Positions 54,375-63,753 of a stretch of DNA of 64,000 bases are shown here, piece by piece. The stretch spans positions 736 to 64,735 of the forward strand of contig SVDN01000006.1 in assembly GCA_015057825.1 (NCBI GenBank). The letters are read 5' to 3'. The position numbers were made by a program, and so were the translations under genes. Numbering within the stretch: position 1 is the stretch's first letter; each line of letters opens with the position of its first letter. Origin of the DNA: Lachnospiraceae bacterium (GTDB lineage: Bacteria > Bacillota > Clostridia > Lachnospirales > Lachnospiraceae). Below the pieces are notes generated by a model. That model was given only the letters and a program-made list of their open reading frames with translations, did not search any database and had not been told where the DNA came from.

Positions 54375-55137
54375 GATACATGAAGCATTTGAAGGCGGAA
54401 AGGCTTTTATTCCTTTCTTTACCTGCGGCGATCCGAATCTTGAAACAACCAAAGCCGCCGTAAAGGAGGCAGTGGCAGCAGGTGCGGATTTGATTGAACT
54501 TGGTATTCCTTTTTCCGATCCGACGGCAGAAGGTCCGGTCATACAAAGTGCCAACATAAGAGCCCTAAACGGAGGCGTAACCACGGATAAAGTATTTGAT
54601 ATGGTAAGGGATTTAAGAAAAGAGATAAGCACCCCTTTTGTTTTTATGACATATGCAAATGTGGTTTATTCATACGGCGCGCAAAAGTTTATTTCAACCT
54701 GCGGCGAAATAGGTGTAGACGGGATAATACTGCCGGATTTACCCTTTGAAGAAAAGGATGAATTTTCACCTATATGCGAGGAATACGGCGTGGATTTGAT
54801 TTCCATGATTGCACCGACATCGGATAACAGAATCGCGATGATTGCAAGGCAGGCAAAAGGATTTATATATCTGGTATCAAGCCTTGGGGTTACGGGAGTA
54901 AGAAACGAGATAAAAACCGATCTGGAATCCATAGTAGCTGTTATAAGGCAAAATACATCCGTTCCCTGCGCTATAGGATTTGGTATATCCAAGCCCGAAC
55001 AGGCAAAAAAAATGTCGGATATTTCCGATGGCGCCATAGTGGGCTCGGCTATTATAAAGATAATAGAAGAATACAAAGAAAATGCGCCAAAAATAGTTGG
55101 GGAATATGTAAGAACCATGAAGAATGCTATGAGGTAA
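54367..55137 (+). CDS. trpA: Tryptophan synthase alpha chain
   Basis: 256 residues from ATG 54367, which has GGGGAGG in front and lies inside the trpB end; the longer frame from 54331 is unlikely. [35 protein letters not shown] (catalytic Glu and Asp) and [14 protein letters not shown] are typical. The loop reads SDPTAEGP where SDPxADGP is usual, a conservative change. It releases indole from indoleglycerol phosphate. Last gene of the operon; no strong terminator hairpin was seen before the next gene. Confidence 0.95.
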   Translation: MNKIHEAFEGGKAFIPFFTCGDPNLETTKAAVKEAVAAGADLIELGIPFSDPTAEGPVIQSANIRALNGGVTTDKVFDMVRDLRKEISTPFVFMTYANVVYSYGAQKFISTCGEIGVDGIILPDLPFEEKDEFSPICEEYGVDLISMIAPTSDNRIAMIARQAKGFIYLVSSLGVTGVRNEIKTDLESIVAVIRQNTSVPCAIGFGISKPEQAKKMSDISDGAIVGSAIIKIIEEYKENAPKIVGEYVRTMKNAMR

Positions 55138-55235
55138 AATGTAAAATTTAAGTAATTTTTTAAGCGATGTTGTTTTAATTTCAAACCTGCTGATGTATAA
55201 TGACAAAATCATAGAGCGAAGAAAAGAGGGTTAAA

Positions 55236-56195
55236 ATGCACGTTTTTTTGCAGATTGTCTTATTAATAGTTGGGTTTGCCATGCTTGTTAAAGGCGCGGA
55301 TTGGTTTGTGGAAGGCGCTTCGGAAGCAGCCTCAAAATTAGGTATTCCACAGCTTGTTATCGGATTGACGATTGTTGCCATGGGAACAAGCGCACCGGAA
55401 GCAGCAATAAGCATATCGGCAGCAGTTAAACATAGTGCGGATATAGCCGTGGGTAATGTCGTTGGAAGCAACATACTCAATATTTTATTGATTTTGGGCA
55501 TTACAGCTGTTATAACACCTCTGGCCGTAAAACATTCCACTGTAAAATATGAAATACCTTTTGTGATAGCCATTTCGATTTTGCTTCCTATTATAGGCTT
55601 GTTCGATGGCAGTGTGGGAAGGATAGACGGTATTATACTTTGGGCATGCTTTATACTCTACATGATATATTTACTTAAAATGGCAAAAGCCGAGCCTGAA
55701 GCGGTGCGTGAAAAAAAGGAAATGGAGACTGAATTGCCAAGGGCACGTTTCAGTAACCTGAAAATAGTTGTACTTATAGCGATTGGACTTGTACTTATTA
55801 TCTTAGGCAGTAATTTTACCGTGGATGCCGCAACGGAGCTTGCCAGAATAATGGGAGTAAATGAAAGAATAATCGGTCTTACGATAGTTGCATTCGGAAC
55901 ATCCCTGCCGGAACTTGTAACATGTATAGTTGCGGGTCTTAAGAAAAAAGCGGATATTGCCATAGGAAATATTGTGGGAAGCAACATTTTCAACATACTG
56001 TTTGTGCTTGGCACATCGGCACTTATTACAAATATTCCTTATCAAAGAGGATTTTTGGTGGACAGTATAGTGGCAGTTGCATCAGCGCTTCTTTTGTGGG
56101 TTCTGGTTCTGAAGAAAGGGGTGCTTGGGCGTATCGGCGGCGTGATTATGTTGATTGGATATGCAGCATTCTTTGTATATCTTGTAATGTCATAA
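55236..56195 (+). CDS. CaCA-family Ca2+/Na+ (or H+) exchanger
   Basis: 319 residues, about ten hydrophobic helices in two inverted halves. Each half holds the alpha-repeat: MGTSAPEAAISISAA with GNVVGSNILNILLILG, and FGTSLPELVTCIVAG with GNIVGSNIFNILFVLG. The Glu in PE of each repeat coordinates the ion. The first Pro/Glu context (APEA) and second (LPEL) match YrbG-like exchangers. Start with AGAGGG. Followed by a strong terminator. Confidence 0.9.
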   Translation: MHVFLQIVLLIVGFAMLVKGADWFVEGASEAASKLGIPQLVIGLTIVAMGTSAPEAAISISAAVKHSADIAVGNVVGSNILNILLILGITAVITPLAVKHSTVKYEIPFVIAISILLPIIGLFDGSVGRIDGIILWACFILYMIYLLKMAKAEPEAVREKKEMETELPRARFSNLKIVVLIAIGLVLIILGSNFTVDAATELARIMGVNERIIGLTIVAFGTSLPELVTCIVAGLKKKADIAIGNIVGSNIFNILFVLGTSALITNIPYQRGFLVDSIVAVASALLLWVLVLKKGVLGRIGGVIMLIGYAAFFVYLVMS

Positions 56196-56222
56196 TATGA
56201 TAAAGTAAGAGAAATTCGCAGG

Positions 56223-56266
56223 GCTTTGCGGGTAAGAAAAAATTCTTGCCTGCAAAGCTTTTTTTT
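56223..56266 (+). terminator. Terminator after the exchanger gene
   Basis: 16-bp stem with two non-Watson-Crick pairs (56223-56238 and 56243-56258) and a run of eight T. Confidence 0.85.
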
Positions 56267-56344
56267 AGTAGTATATTATTTGTGGTTTTGCAACCAAATG
56301 ATTTAAGTTTTGTTAAAAAGTATAAGAATAGGATGAAATGTGTT

Positions 56345-57754
56345 ATGGAATTATTTACTTCTGTGATGGAGAAGATCGATGATGCACTTTGGGGTGTGCC
56401 TCTTTGCGTACTTATTCTTGCAATAGGTATCTTTCTTACAATCAGACTTAGGGGTCTGCAAATCAAACATCTTGGTAAGGCATTAAAATTTATGGTTAAA
56501 AACGAAGAAGGCGGCGAAGGGGAAATATCAAGCTTCAGTGCTCTTTGTGTTGCGCTTTCGGCAACAATAGGAACAGGAAACATTGTCGGCGTGGCAACTG
56601 CTATCGGTATTTTGAGCGGTGGTCCGGGTGCGCTTTTCTGGATGTGGGTTGCGGCATTTTTCGGAATGGCAACAAAATATGCCGAAGGCTTTTTGGCTAT
56701 AAAATACAGAAAACTGGATAAAGACGGAAGAGCTCTGGGAGGACCTTTTTATTACATACAAAACGGAATGGGTGAAAAATGGAAATGGCTTGCAAAATTG
56801 TTTGCATTCTTCGGGCTTTGTGCCGGACTCCTCGGCATCGGAACCATTACCCAGGTAAACGGTATAGCGACCGCCGTTACGGGATTCTTTCAAGGCGGTC
56901 CAGTTATTGCGATTTTTGGAAATGAATATCCGATTTCGTTGGTTTTAACATCCGTTGTGGTTGCGGTATGTGCCGGACTGGTAATAATCGGCGGCGTTAA
57001 GAGAATCGGTAAAGTATCGGAAATAATAGTTCCTTTTATGGCTATATTATATGTGGCCGTTGTTTTGGTAATTATTGTGGTTAACATAAAACTTCTGCCG
57101 GGAGCGTTTGTGGAGATTATTACTGATGCGTTTGGTGCCAGAGCAGCAACCGGAGGTATATTTGCGGCAATTATGATTGCAGTGCAAAAAGGTGTTGCCA
57201 GAGGTATTTTTTCAAATGAAGCAGGTCTTGGCTCAGCTCCTATTGCAGCGGCAGCAGCACAGACAAAAGAACCGGTACGTCAGGGGCTTGTATCCATGAC
57301 GGGAACATTTATTGATACTATTGTGATTTGTACAATGACAGGTCTTGCCATAGTAATGACGGGAGCGTGGGCAAATCCGGGACTCCAGGGGGTTGCGGTA
57401 ACAACAGAAGCATTTCAGCAGGGATTGTTTTTCTTACCAAATCAGGTATCATCCTTTATACTTATGGTTTGTTTGATATTCTTTGCCTTTACAACGATTC
57501 TTGGTTGGGATTATTACGGAGAAAAATGTCTCGAATATTTCTCAAACGGAAAGAAAAAGGTTGTTAAAGTATACAGATGGTTATATATCTTTGCTGTATT
57601 TGTAGGACCTTATCTTACGGTGTCGGTAGTATGGACAATCGCCGACGTATTTAATGCACTTATGGCTATACCGAACGTAATAGCTTTGTTTGCTTTAAGC
57701 GGAGTTATTGTTAAAGATACGAGAGAATTCCTAAAACGACATAAAGAGTTGTAA
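56345..57754 (+). CDS. AGCS-family alanine/glycine:cation symporter
   Basis: 469 residues from ATG 56345; the longer frame to 56246 runs into the terminator hairpin and is not coding. Opens MEKIDDALWGVPLCVLI, then SALCVALSATIGTGNIVGVA, the AGCS signature region, FFGMATKYAEGFLAIKYR and SNEAGLGSAPIAAAAAQTKE in helix 7. About eleven membrane spans. Imports alanine or glycine with Na+ or H+. Confidence 0.92.
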   Translation: MELFTSVMEKIDDALWGVPLCVLILAIGIFLTIRLRGLQIKHLGKALKFMVKNEEGGEGEISSFSALCVALSATIGTGNIVGVATAIGILSGGPGALFWMWVAAFFGMATKYAEGFLAIKYRKLDKDGRALGGPFYYIQNGMGEKWKWLAKLFAFFGLCAGLLGIGTITQVNGIATAVTGFFQGGPVIAIFGNEYPISLVLTSVVVAVCAGLVIIGGVKRIGKVSEIIVPFMAILYVAVVLVIIVVNIKLLPGAFVEIITDAFGARAATGGIFAAIMIAVQKGVARGIFSNEAGLGSAPIAAAAAQTKEPVRQGLVSMTGTFIDTIVICTMTGLAIVMTGAWANPGLQGVAVTTEAFQQGLFFLPNQVSSFILMVCLIFFAFTTILGWDYYGEKCLEYFSNGKKKVVKVYRWLYIFAVFVGPYLTVSVVWTIADVFNALMAIPNVIALFALSGVIVKDTREFLKRHKEL

Positions 57755-57797
57755 TACGGAATTTTGGGTATAAATAAACTAACAAGGAGATTTTAAT

Positions 57798-58109
57798 ATG
57801 TTAAATTTATTTGAAGCTTTAATGATTATTGCATTTGCGATTTCATGGCCTGTATCGATTTACAAGTCATATACGTCGCGTACAGCCAAAGGAAAAAGCC
57901 TTTTTTTTGAGGTCTTTATATGGTTTGGATATGTATTTGGCATAATAAGAAAAATCCTTCAAATCATATATGAAAATGAGTTTGGAGGATTATTCTGGCT
58001 GGCATTTGTTGTCTATATCATTACGATTACATTAGTAACGACAGATATTTTGCTTTATTTCAGAAACACCAAGCTTGATAAGCTTGCCGAAAGAGAATCG
58101 GTACAATAA
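57798..58109 (+). CDS. Small three-span membrane protein, PQ-loop/SemiSWEET-like
   Basis: 103 residues with three hydrophobic helices. The segment ISWPVSIYKSYTSRTAKGKSLFF resembles the PQ-loop-type first helix and loop of SemiSWEET-like half-transporters (W-P-x-x-x-K-S...K-G-x-S). AAGGAG ribosome site. It follows the AGCS gene by 43 bp and may be co-transcribed. A transport role is likely, substrate unknown. Confidence 0.6.
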   Translation: MLNLFEALMIIAFAISWPVSIYKSYTSRTAKGKSLFFEVFIWFGYVFGIIRKILQIIYENEFGGLFWLAFVVYIITITLVTTDILLYFRNTKLDKLAERESVQ

Positions 58110-58132
58110 GCCGGAAGTAACGGTGCCTTTTG

Positions 58133-59764
58133 CTATTTGTCGGACGAGTGTTTTGAAATGATGTATGTTTTTACAACATTTCCAAAAACATTGTTGCCGG
58201 AGGCAAAAGGATCCAGTATTGCATTAATGCTGATAAAAATTGCCAGGGCTTCCATAGGTATTCCGAACTGACTTAAAAGGAAGGTGAAACTTATGGTTCC
58301 GCCCGATGGCATGCCCGGTGTGCTTATGGCTAAAAGTACAATCATAAATACAAGCACGACGTAGTCCGTTGGCTTTAATCCGACTCCAAACAATTTGGCA
58401 AAAGACAAAACACTTATACTGAAAACTACCGTAAGATCGTCCATGTTGAGTGAAGCTGACAAAGGTATCGAAAACGAGTATATTTTCGGAGATATCTTTA
58501 AATTTTTTTTACAGGTATCCATTGTGAATGAAATGGCCGCATTGCTTGAATGCAATGAAAAAGCATTTACCCATACGGGATAGGCTTTTTTAAAAAACTT
58601 AAACGGTGATGTTTTTGTGGTTATTAAAAGCAGTATGTTGTAAAACAAAAATGTTAGGGCAAAGCCAAGGATAATACACAAAAGCAGCTTAAGTACGGAG
58701 CCGGTTGCTTCATGCTTGATAGTAACCACCAGGGCTGTTATCGATGCAAAAATCATTATATGCAAAAATTTTGTCAGAAATTCCGTGATTTTAAAGAAAA
58801 GATTGCTTGCATTTGACAAAAATTCGCTGACTTTGTTTGATTTTTCGCCGAGTTTTCCGGCAGCGATTCCTATTAAAAGAGCAATTATAATTATATGAAA
58901 AGTATTAAGCTCCAAGAATGGAGTGATTATATTGGATGGTATAAGGCCTGTAATAACTTCCGTAAAGTTAATATCCTCGGCTTTTTCAACCTGAGTGCTT
59001 GCCATTGATGCCAGTTCTCCCGTATCACCCGGCGAAATAGCCGCAGAAATACCGAAACCTATAATCATGGTGGCAGCAGCCGTAATAATAATTAAGACTA
59101 TAAGCCTTGATGCGGTTTTTCCCAGCTCTTTTAAGTTGGAATAAGAACTTACGGATGCGGCAACAGAGAAAAATACTACCGGACCGGTAATTAATTTAAA
59201 AGCATTTAAAAAGATGTCTTCAATTGTGTGCAAAATGTTGTGGCTGATAAAATGGCCGACATTTTCGGGCAAAATAAAACGAATGATAAGACCGGCAACA
59301 AAAGCCAAAAGGAAAGTCAAAAAAACTTCCTTAAGACCTAAAGTTACAGGTTCTTGAACGGCAATGGATATTTTGTTTATTCCGTTTTTATAACCGCAGG
59401 TGAAACTATCGTTATTTGAAGATAATATTTTTTTTCGAATAAAAGCTTCGGTATCGGCCGACATATCCGAAAAAGACAAATCCTTTTCCAAACCGATATT
59501 TTCTATATTTTTGATTTGTTTGCCTTTATAGGAAACAATAACGGATTTATGAGCCCCTTTTTTGCTTACCGCAACACGTATTTTATCGCTGTCTTCTTCT
59601 GTCTTGTTATTAATCGTGTGTGCAAGAAATTCTTCGGCCAAAAGCTCTGCCTTAATACGTTCTTTTCTTTTGACTTTTATTTTTTCAAGATTTTCATCTA
59701 TAAAATTTATGGCTTCCTCAATGCATTCAAGCCCGGCATCCAAATATTTTTCCTGTGTTTTCAT
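58133..59764 (-). CDS. DAACS symporter with fused N-terminal domain (paralogue of 9692-11341)
   Basis: 543 residues. The soluble N-terminal ~150 residues align with those of the other copy: YLDAGLECIEEAINFI against YLPASLDSVAEAMDFI, IKAELLAEEFLAHTI, DKIRVAVSKKGAHKSVIVSY, and FTCGYKNGINKISIAV. The transporter part has AFKLITGPVVFFSVAASVS, FSLHSSNAAISFTMDTC and a changed helix-7 motif NMDDLT in place of NMDGTS. The ion/substrate loop near STPGMPSGGTISFTF also differs from GTPGVPGSA. Substrate or ion coupling therefore probably differs. Start with GAGGGA. Confidence 0.85.
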   Translation of the reverse strand: MKTQEKYLDAGLECIEEAINFIDENLEKIKVKRKERIKAELLAEEFLAHTINNKTEEDSDKIRVAVSKKGAHKSVIVSYKGKQIKNIENIGLEKDLSFSDMSADTEAFIRKKILSSNNDSFTCGYKNGINKISIAVQEPVTLGLKEVFLTFLLAFVAGLIIRFILPENVGHFISHNILHTIEDIFLNAFKLITGPVVFFSVAASVSSYSNLKELGKTASRLIVLIIITAAATMIIGFGISAAISPGDTGELASMASTQVEKAEDINFTEVITGLIPSNIITPFLELNTFHIIIIALLIGIAAGKLGEKSNKVSEFLSNASNLFFKITEFLTKFLHIMIFASITALVVTIKHEATGSVLKLLLCIILGFALTFLFYNILLLITTKTSPFKFFKKAYPVWVNAFSLHSSNAAISFTMDTCKKNLKISPKIYSFSIPLSASLNMDDLTVVFSISVLSFAKLFGVGLKPTDYVVLVFMIVLLAISTPGMPSGGTISFTFLLSQFGIPMEALAIFISINAILDPFASGNNVFGNVVKTYIISKHSSDK

Positions 59765-59951
59765 ATTTCCCTCATAAATTGATATTGTAAATTGTAAACA
59801 ACAATTATATATTTAATTGTATATGATAGAAGCTATTAAAACAAATGTTTTGTTGCTTTTGTGATTGAAAATTTTAAAAAGCGTTGCAATCTGTCTAAAT
59901 TGCATTTAGCTCAAATCAGCCTGTATTGGCACAGCGATGAACGGAGGATTT

Positions 59952-60425
59952 ATGAAATCAAATGAAAAAACAAATGTAATGCGTGTTCTCGATAGCAAAA
60001 AAATAGCATATATCAGCCATAATTATGAGCAGGATCCGGGGATGAGGGGAGAAGAAATAGCGGCTGTTTTAGGCGAGGATGCCGACAGGGTTTTTAAAAC
60101 TCTTGTAACATGCAGCAAAACAAATGAGCACTATGTATTTGTTGTTCCCGTAAAAGAAGAATTGGATCTTAAAAAGGCAGCCAAGGCAGCAGGCGAAAAA
60201 TCAATAGCCATGATAAAACAAAAGGAACTCCTACCTTTGACAGGCTATATACACGGCGGTTGCTCGCCTATAGGTATGAAAAAGAAATTTAAAACATTTA
60301 TTCATAATACAGCCGAATCTTTCGATACAATATTTGTAAGCGCAGGAAAATTGGGGGCTCAAATAGAGATAGCGCCCGCCGACCTTATAAATGTGGCGGA
60401 AATAACGCTATCCGATCTGGTTTGA
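59952..60425 (+). CDS. ybaK: YbaK/EbsC-family aminoacyl-tRNA deacylase
   Basis: 157 residues from ATG 59952 (GGAGG just upstream; ATG 59937 lies before that site). Typical Cys-tRNA(Pro) deacylase pattern: ADRVFKTLVTCSKTNEHYVFVVP, LDLKKAAKAAGEKSIAMI (with the conserved Lys), LTGYIHGGCSPIGMKKKFKTF and the terminal GQ-like segment GAQIEIAPADLI. It clears mischarged tRNA. Confidence 0.9.
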   Translation: MKSNEKTNVMRVLDSKKIAYISHNYEQDPGMRGEEIAAVLGEDADRVFKTLVTCSKTNEHYVFVVPVKEELDLKKAAKAAGEKSIAMIKQKELLPLTGYIHGGCSPIGMKKKFKTFIHNTAESFDTIFVSAGKLGAQIEIAPADLINVAEITLSDLV

Positions 60426-60437
60426 GAGAGTAGCGAA

Positions 60438-60462
60438 AAGGCGACCCTTTTCGAGTCGCCTT
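60438..60462. terminator. Hairpin between convergent ybaK and butyrate kinase genes
   Basis: AAGGCGAC (60438-60445) and GTCGCCTT (60455-60462) pair perfectly. An alternative stem CGAAAAGG/CCTTTTCG overlaps it. The T-run is weak on both strands. Confidence 0.55.
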
Positions 60463-60499
60463 ATCTTATGGATTTTACATTTATTAAAGCAATTTGCTT

Positions 60500-61609
60500 T
60501 TAGTAAGCATAATCAAAACCATCCCATACAGGAACGCCTGTGTACTCTTTAAGTTCTTCTTCGCCCTTGAGAGCACGGATAGCGCCGTTTGCAAGAGCTT
60601 CCATTTCGAAATCGCCGCCGTAAACTTTGATCGGAGCAATCCAACCGCAGCGTTTTTCAATCTGGTTGGTAAAGTATTTATCGTTACTTACGCCGCCTGT
60701 AAGGACGATTCCATCAACTTTTCCTTCAAGAACAACTGCATAAGAACCGATGAACTTGCAAAGCTGGTAAGCCATTGCATCGTAGATAAGCTTAGCGTAT
60801 TTATCGCCGGCCTTAATCTTTTCGCCGATTTCAAGAGCTGAGTCGGTACCCAGATGTCCAAGTAAACCGCCTGTTTTACTAACCTTTGCAATCATTTCTT
60901 TTTCTGTGTACTCGCCGGAGAAACACATTTTGATGATTGGAACCGCAGGCATAGAACCCGAACGGTTAGGAGCCATAGGACCGTCACCGTTAAGTACGTC
61001 GTTACCGTCAACGATAAGTCCGTGCTTTTGAGCTGTAACGGAAAGACCGCCGCCAACGTGAGCTACAACAAAGTTGCAGTCTTCGTACTTTTTACCGAGT
61101 TCTTTTGCAAAACGCATAGCAACTTCTTTCTGGTTGAGTACGTGAACACGACTTTCTCTGTAAATGCCTTTCATACCTGTAACTCTTGCCAAATCCTCAA
61201 ACTCGTCAACATCAGGTGGGTTAACAAGGTAAGCAGGTGCTCCGCCGAATTCTTCCGAGAATGCGTGAATAAGCTGTGAGCCTAAGATGGCAGGGTGCTT
61301 AACTGTTTTGCCTTCTCTTGAATCTTTAAGGATAGCTTCGTTAACAGGATAGATGCCGCCAAGAAGTGGTACAAGACCACCTGAGTAAGCTGCGTAAGCA
61401 TCCATATCCTTTAAAGAAATGCCTGCTTTGTCCAATTCTGAAAGAATTGTTTCTTTTCTGTATGGAAGCTGATCGCTGATTTCAGCGAAGCTTTTTAGTT
61501 TTTCCGGATCATGAGCAACATTTGCCTTGAAAACCATTTTGTCGTCTTCGAAAACGGCAAGTTTTGTTGAAGTCGATCCCGGACTTAATGTAAAAATTTT
61601 ATATGACAT
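60500..61609 (-). CDS. buk: Butyrate kinase
   Basis: 369 residues of the acetate/butyrate kinase (ASKHA) fold: TLSPGSTSTKLAVFED (phosphate 1), VVAHVGGGLSVTAQKHG, LNGDGPMAPNRSGSMP, GLLGHLGT and VLTGGVSNDKYF, all in the butyrate kinase form. Makes ATP and butyrate from butyryl phosphate, or acts on branched-chain acids. No ptb gene is nearby. It lies 43 bp behind the CocE-like gene on the same strand, so the two are probably one operon. Ribosome site GAGAGGA. Confidence 0.93.
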   Translation of the reverse strand: MSYKIFTLSPGSTSTKLAVFEDDKMVFKANVAHDPEKLKSFAEISDQLPYRKETILSELDKAGISLKDMDAYAAYSGGLVPLLGGIYPVNEAILKDSREGKTVKHPAILGSQLIHAFSEEFGGAPAYLVNPPDVDEFEDLARVTGMKGIYRESRVHVLNQKEVAMRFAKELGKKYEDCNFVVAHVGGGLSVTAQKHGLIVDGNDVLNGDGPMAPNRSGSMPAVPIIKMCFSGEYTEKEMIAKVSKTGGLLGHLGTDSALEIGEKIKAGDKYAKLIYDAMAYQLCKFIGSYAVVLEGKVDGIVLTGGVSNDKYFTNQIEKRCGWIAPIKVYGGDFEMEALANGAIRALKGEEELKEYTGVPVWDGFDYAY

Positions 61610-61652
61610 ATTATTTCCTCTCTATTTTTGAATGATAATACGGATTGCTTTA

Positions 61653-63416
61653 TCATTCGCTAACGAAGTCTCCCGGACGATACTTAGGTCCGATGTAAGG
61701 TACCTGAAGGTATGATTCGTACTGTCCGCCTGTGTGGATGATATGTGTACCGTGGTTATCCGTATCCCATGAAAGTGGCTCGAACCATCCTTCTCTTATG
61801 TAACGGCCCGAAACCTGAACTCTGATTTTTTCGCCCTTGTGCCAAATACGTGATGATGGAACGATAGCGATATCAACAGGAACGATTTCGCCCGGTTTAA
61901 GTTTCTGTACGTTTCTGAACTTCTGTACAGGGTTGAATGATGTTGAAAGTTTCTCATCAAGTTCACGAGCTGAAACTCTCATCTTGCCCCATGCACCCGG
62001 ATGCGGCTCGTTAAGTGTCAACCATGGAATCCAGTTGCCGTCTTTGTCGGCTTTCTGAATATTGATGAACATATCCATATCATCATAACCGTCGCATTCA
62101 ACATAAAGACGAAGTTTCATGTAACCGATAAGGATTGTTTCTTCATCAAATGCCATATCAAATTCAACTTTACCTGTCTCAGGATCGTAAGCAACCTTAG
62201 ATTCGTTTGCTACAGGTTCAGCCTGCATTGAAGTATCTGCAGCGTTTAAGTAGTATTTTCTGTATTCTGTACGAGCGATAGGGAATCTGTCCTCTGCATG
62301 TTTAAGTTCGTAATCTTCATCATAAGCATCCATGATATCGATACGTACCTTAGGAGTCATTTCCCAGCCGTTGTGAATATCTTTTAAGTATCTGTCATAG
62401 AATCTCTTAAGATCTTCAAGGTTCTGAGGATCGTATGTATCAGGCCATTCGAAATCTCTGTGAGCTCTTAACCATTTTCTAGGTGATTTACATTTTCTGA
62501 AGGCTCTCATTGAACCAGGTAAGTGGAAGTGTGAGAAACCTGCTGTCTGATATACAGGGATTTTAACTTTTGAGAAATCAGCAACTTTGTCTTCCCAATA
62601 TCCGTTGTATAATGGGTATTTTCTTGCCATAGCAACCTGATCGTCAACGCCGCCCATACCTGTAACCTGAGCTGCGATAAATTCGTTAAATGAAAGAGCA
62701 GGGATACCACCTTCGAAAAGTGAATCTCTGTAAAGGTCAGTTGTGCATTCCCAAGGAGCGATGCAAGCAAGGTGTGGTGGCTGTTCTGCAGCGATACCCC
62801 ACTGATGCATAGCAACACCTGAGTTACCCGACATACCGATTTTTCCGTTACACCATTCCTGTGTAGCAAGCCATTCTACGAAATCATATCCGTCTTCTCT
62901 ATCCTGATGGGTAAACATATGAACATCGCCTTCCGAATGACCTGCACCACGAACGTCTACGTTAGCAACAGCGTAGCCCTGATAGCACCAGTAAAGCGGG
63001 TCAGGTGATTCGAATTTTGCGAGATTTGATACTGTGTGAGGTGGAACACCCATGATCTGCCATTCGCTCATACCTTCGCCCGGTCTTTTACCGAACCAGC
63101 TCCATGAAACGATAGCAGGAATTTTTTCTTTGCAATCCTTTGGACGGAAGATATCTGTGTAGATTTTGCAACCGTCTCTCATAACAACTTCAACGTCCTG
63201 TTCGCAGATAACGCCCGGAGCGCATTCGTATGTTCTCTGATTGAATTCAGCGCAGAAACCCTGTCCCATTCTTGCCATTGGGTCGTCTGACTGTGAAAGG
63301 TCAACGCCTTCAGGGTTTGATACAGGCTTTCTTGCTACACGGTAGATAGCTTCGATTTCTTCGCCTTTAAATACTTCTTTCTTTGTGAAAAATTCGCCTT
63401 TGATTCCTTCGGCCAT
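61653..63416 (-). CDS. CocE/NonD-family (X-Pro dipeptidyl-peptidase-like) hydrolase
   Basis: 587 residues. The S15-type alpha/beta-hydrolase domain has DVEVVMRDGCKIYTDIFRP, VDVRGAGHSEGD and the nucleophile strand IGMSGNSGVAMHQW (Ser of GNSG or MSG). The C-terminal beta-sandwich begins KVEFDMAFDEETILIG and includes RVQVSGRYIREGWFEP, as in CocE. Such enzymes cleave esters or Pro-containing peptides; this subgroup's substrate is unknown. No signal peptide: cytosolic. Strong AAAGGAGGA start. Codon bias is plain and uniform with butyrate kinase, suggesting good expression. Confidence 0.85.
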   Translation of the reverse strand: MAEGIKGEFFTKKEVFKGEEIEAIYRVARKPVSNPEGVDLSQSDDPMARMGQGFCAEFNQRTYECAPGVICEQDVEVVMRDGCKIYTDIFRPKDCKEKIPAIVSWSWFGKRPGEGMSEWQIMGVPPHTVSNLAKFESPDPLYWCYQGYAVANVDVRGAGHSEGDVHMFTHQDREDGYDFVEWLATQEWCNGKIGMSGNSGVAMHQWGIAAEQPPHLACIAPWECTTDLYRDSLFEGGIPALSFNEFIAAQVTGMGGVDDQVAMARKYPLYNGYWEDKVADFSKVKIPVYQTAGFSHFHLPGSMRAFRKCKSPRKWLRAHRDFEWPDTYDPQNLEDLKRFYDRYLKDIHNGWEMTPKVRIDIMDAYDEDYELKHAEDRFPIARTEYRKYYLNAADTSMQAEPVANESKVAYDPETGKVEFDMAFDEETILIGYMKLRLYVECDGYDDMDMFINIQKADKDGNWIPWLTLNEPHPGAWGKMRVSARELDEKLSTSFNPVQKFRNVQKLKPGEIVPVDIAIVPSSRIWHKGEKIRVQVSGRYIREGWFEPLSWDTDNHGTHIIHTGGQYESYLQVPYIGPKYRPGDFVSE

Positions 63417-63450
63417 GTTTAAAAATCCTCCTTTAGATATAATGATTTAT

Positions 63451-63472
63451 AGTTGTCTGCTTGTCGACAACT
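63451..63472. promoter_or_regulatory. Inverted repeat in the CocE-buk promoter region
   Basis: AGTTGTC (63451-63457) and GACAACT (63466-63472) are perfect arms 8 bp apart; TTGTCGACAA (63461-63470) is a palindrome overlapping the second arm. About 35 bp before the minus-strand start, next to AT-rich -10-like sequence. Possible operator. The rest of 63473-63753 shows no gene and probably holds the promoters of both divergent units. Confidence 0.45.
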
Positions 63473-63753
63473 TTTAGAGTCTGACCTTATTTTATCTAGT
63501 TTAAAAATCCTTTTCTATGTGTCACAAACAAAACAAGTCCCAAAAGAATAAAAATAATTTGTGTTATAACTCAAAGACAATATTGCCATTATCTGTTCAT
63601 TAAGATATAATCAATAGTGAAAACGCTGATTAATAGGGACAAAACGAAATATTAGGCAAACTTGATTTGTTGTGCAATCACACAAGATAATTTGAAGCAA
63701 AACTCCCTGTTATGCATAAAAACGAGACATTTAACTAAGAAAAGGAATCGCAA

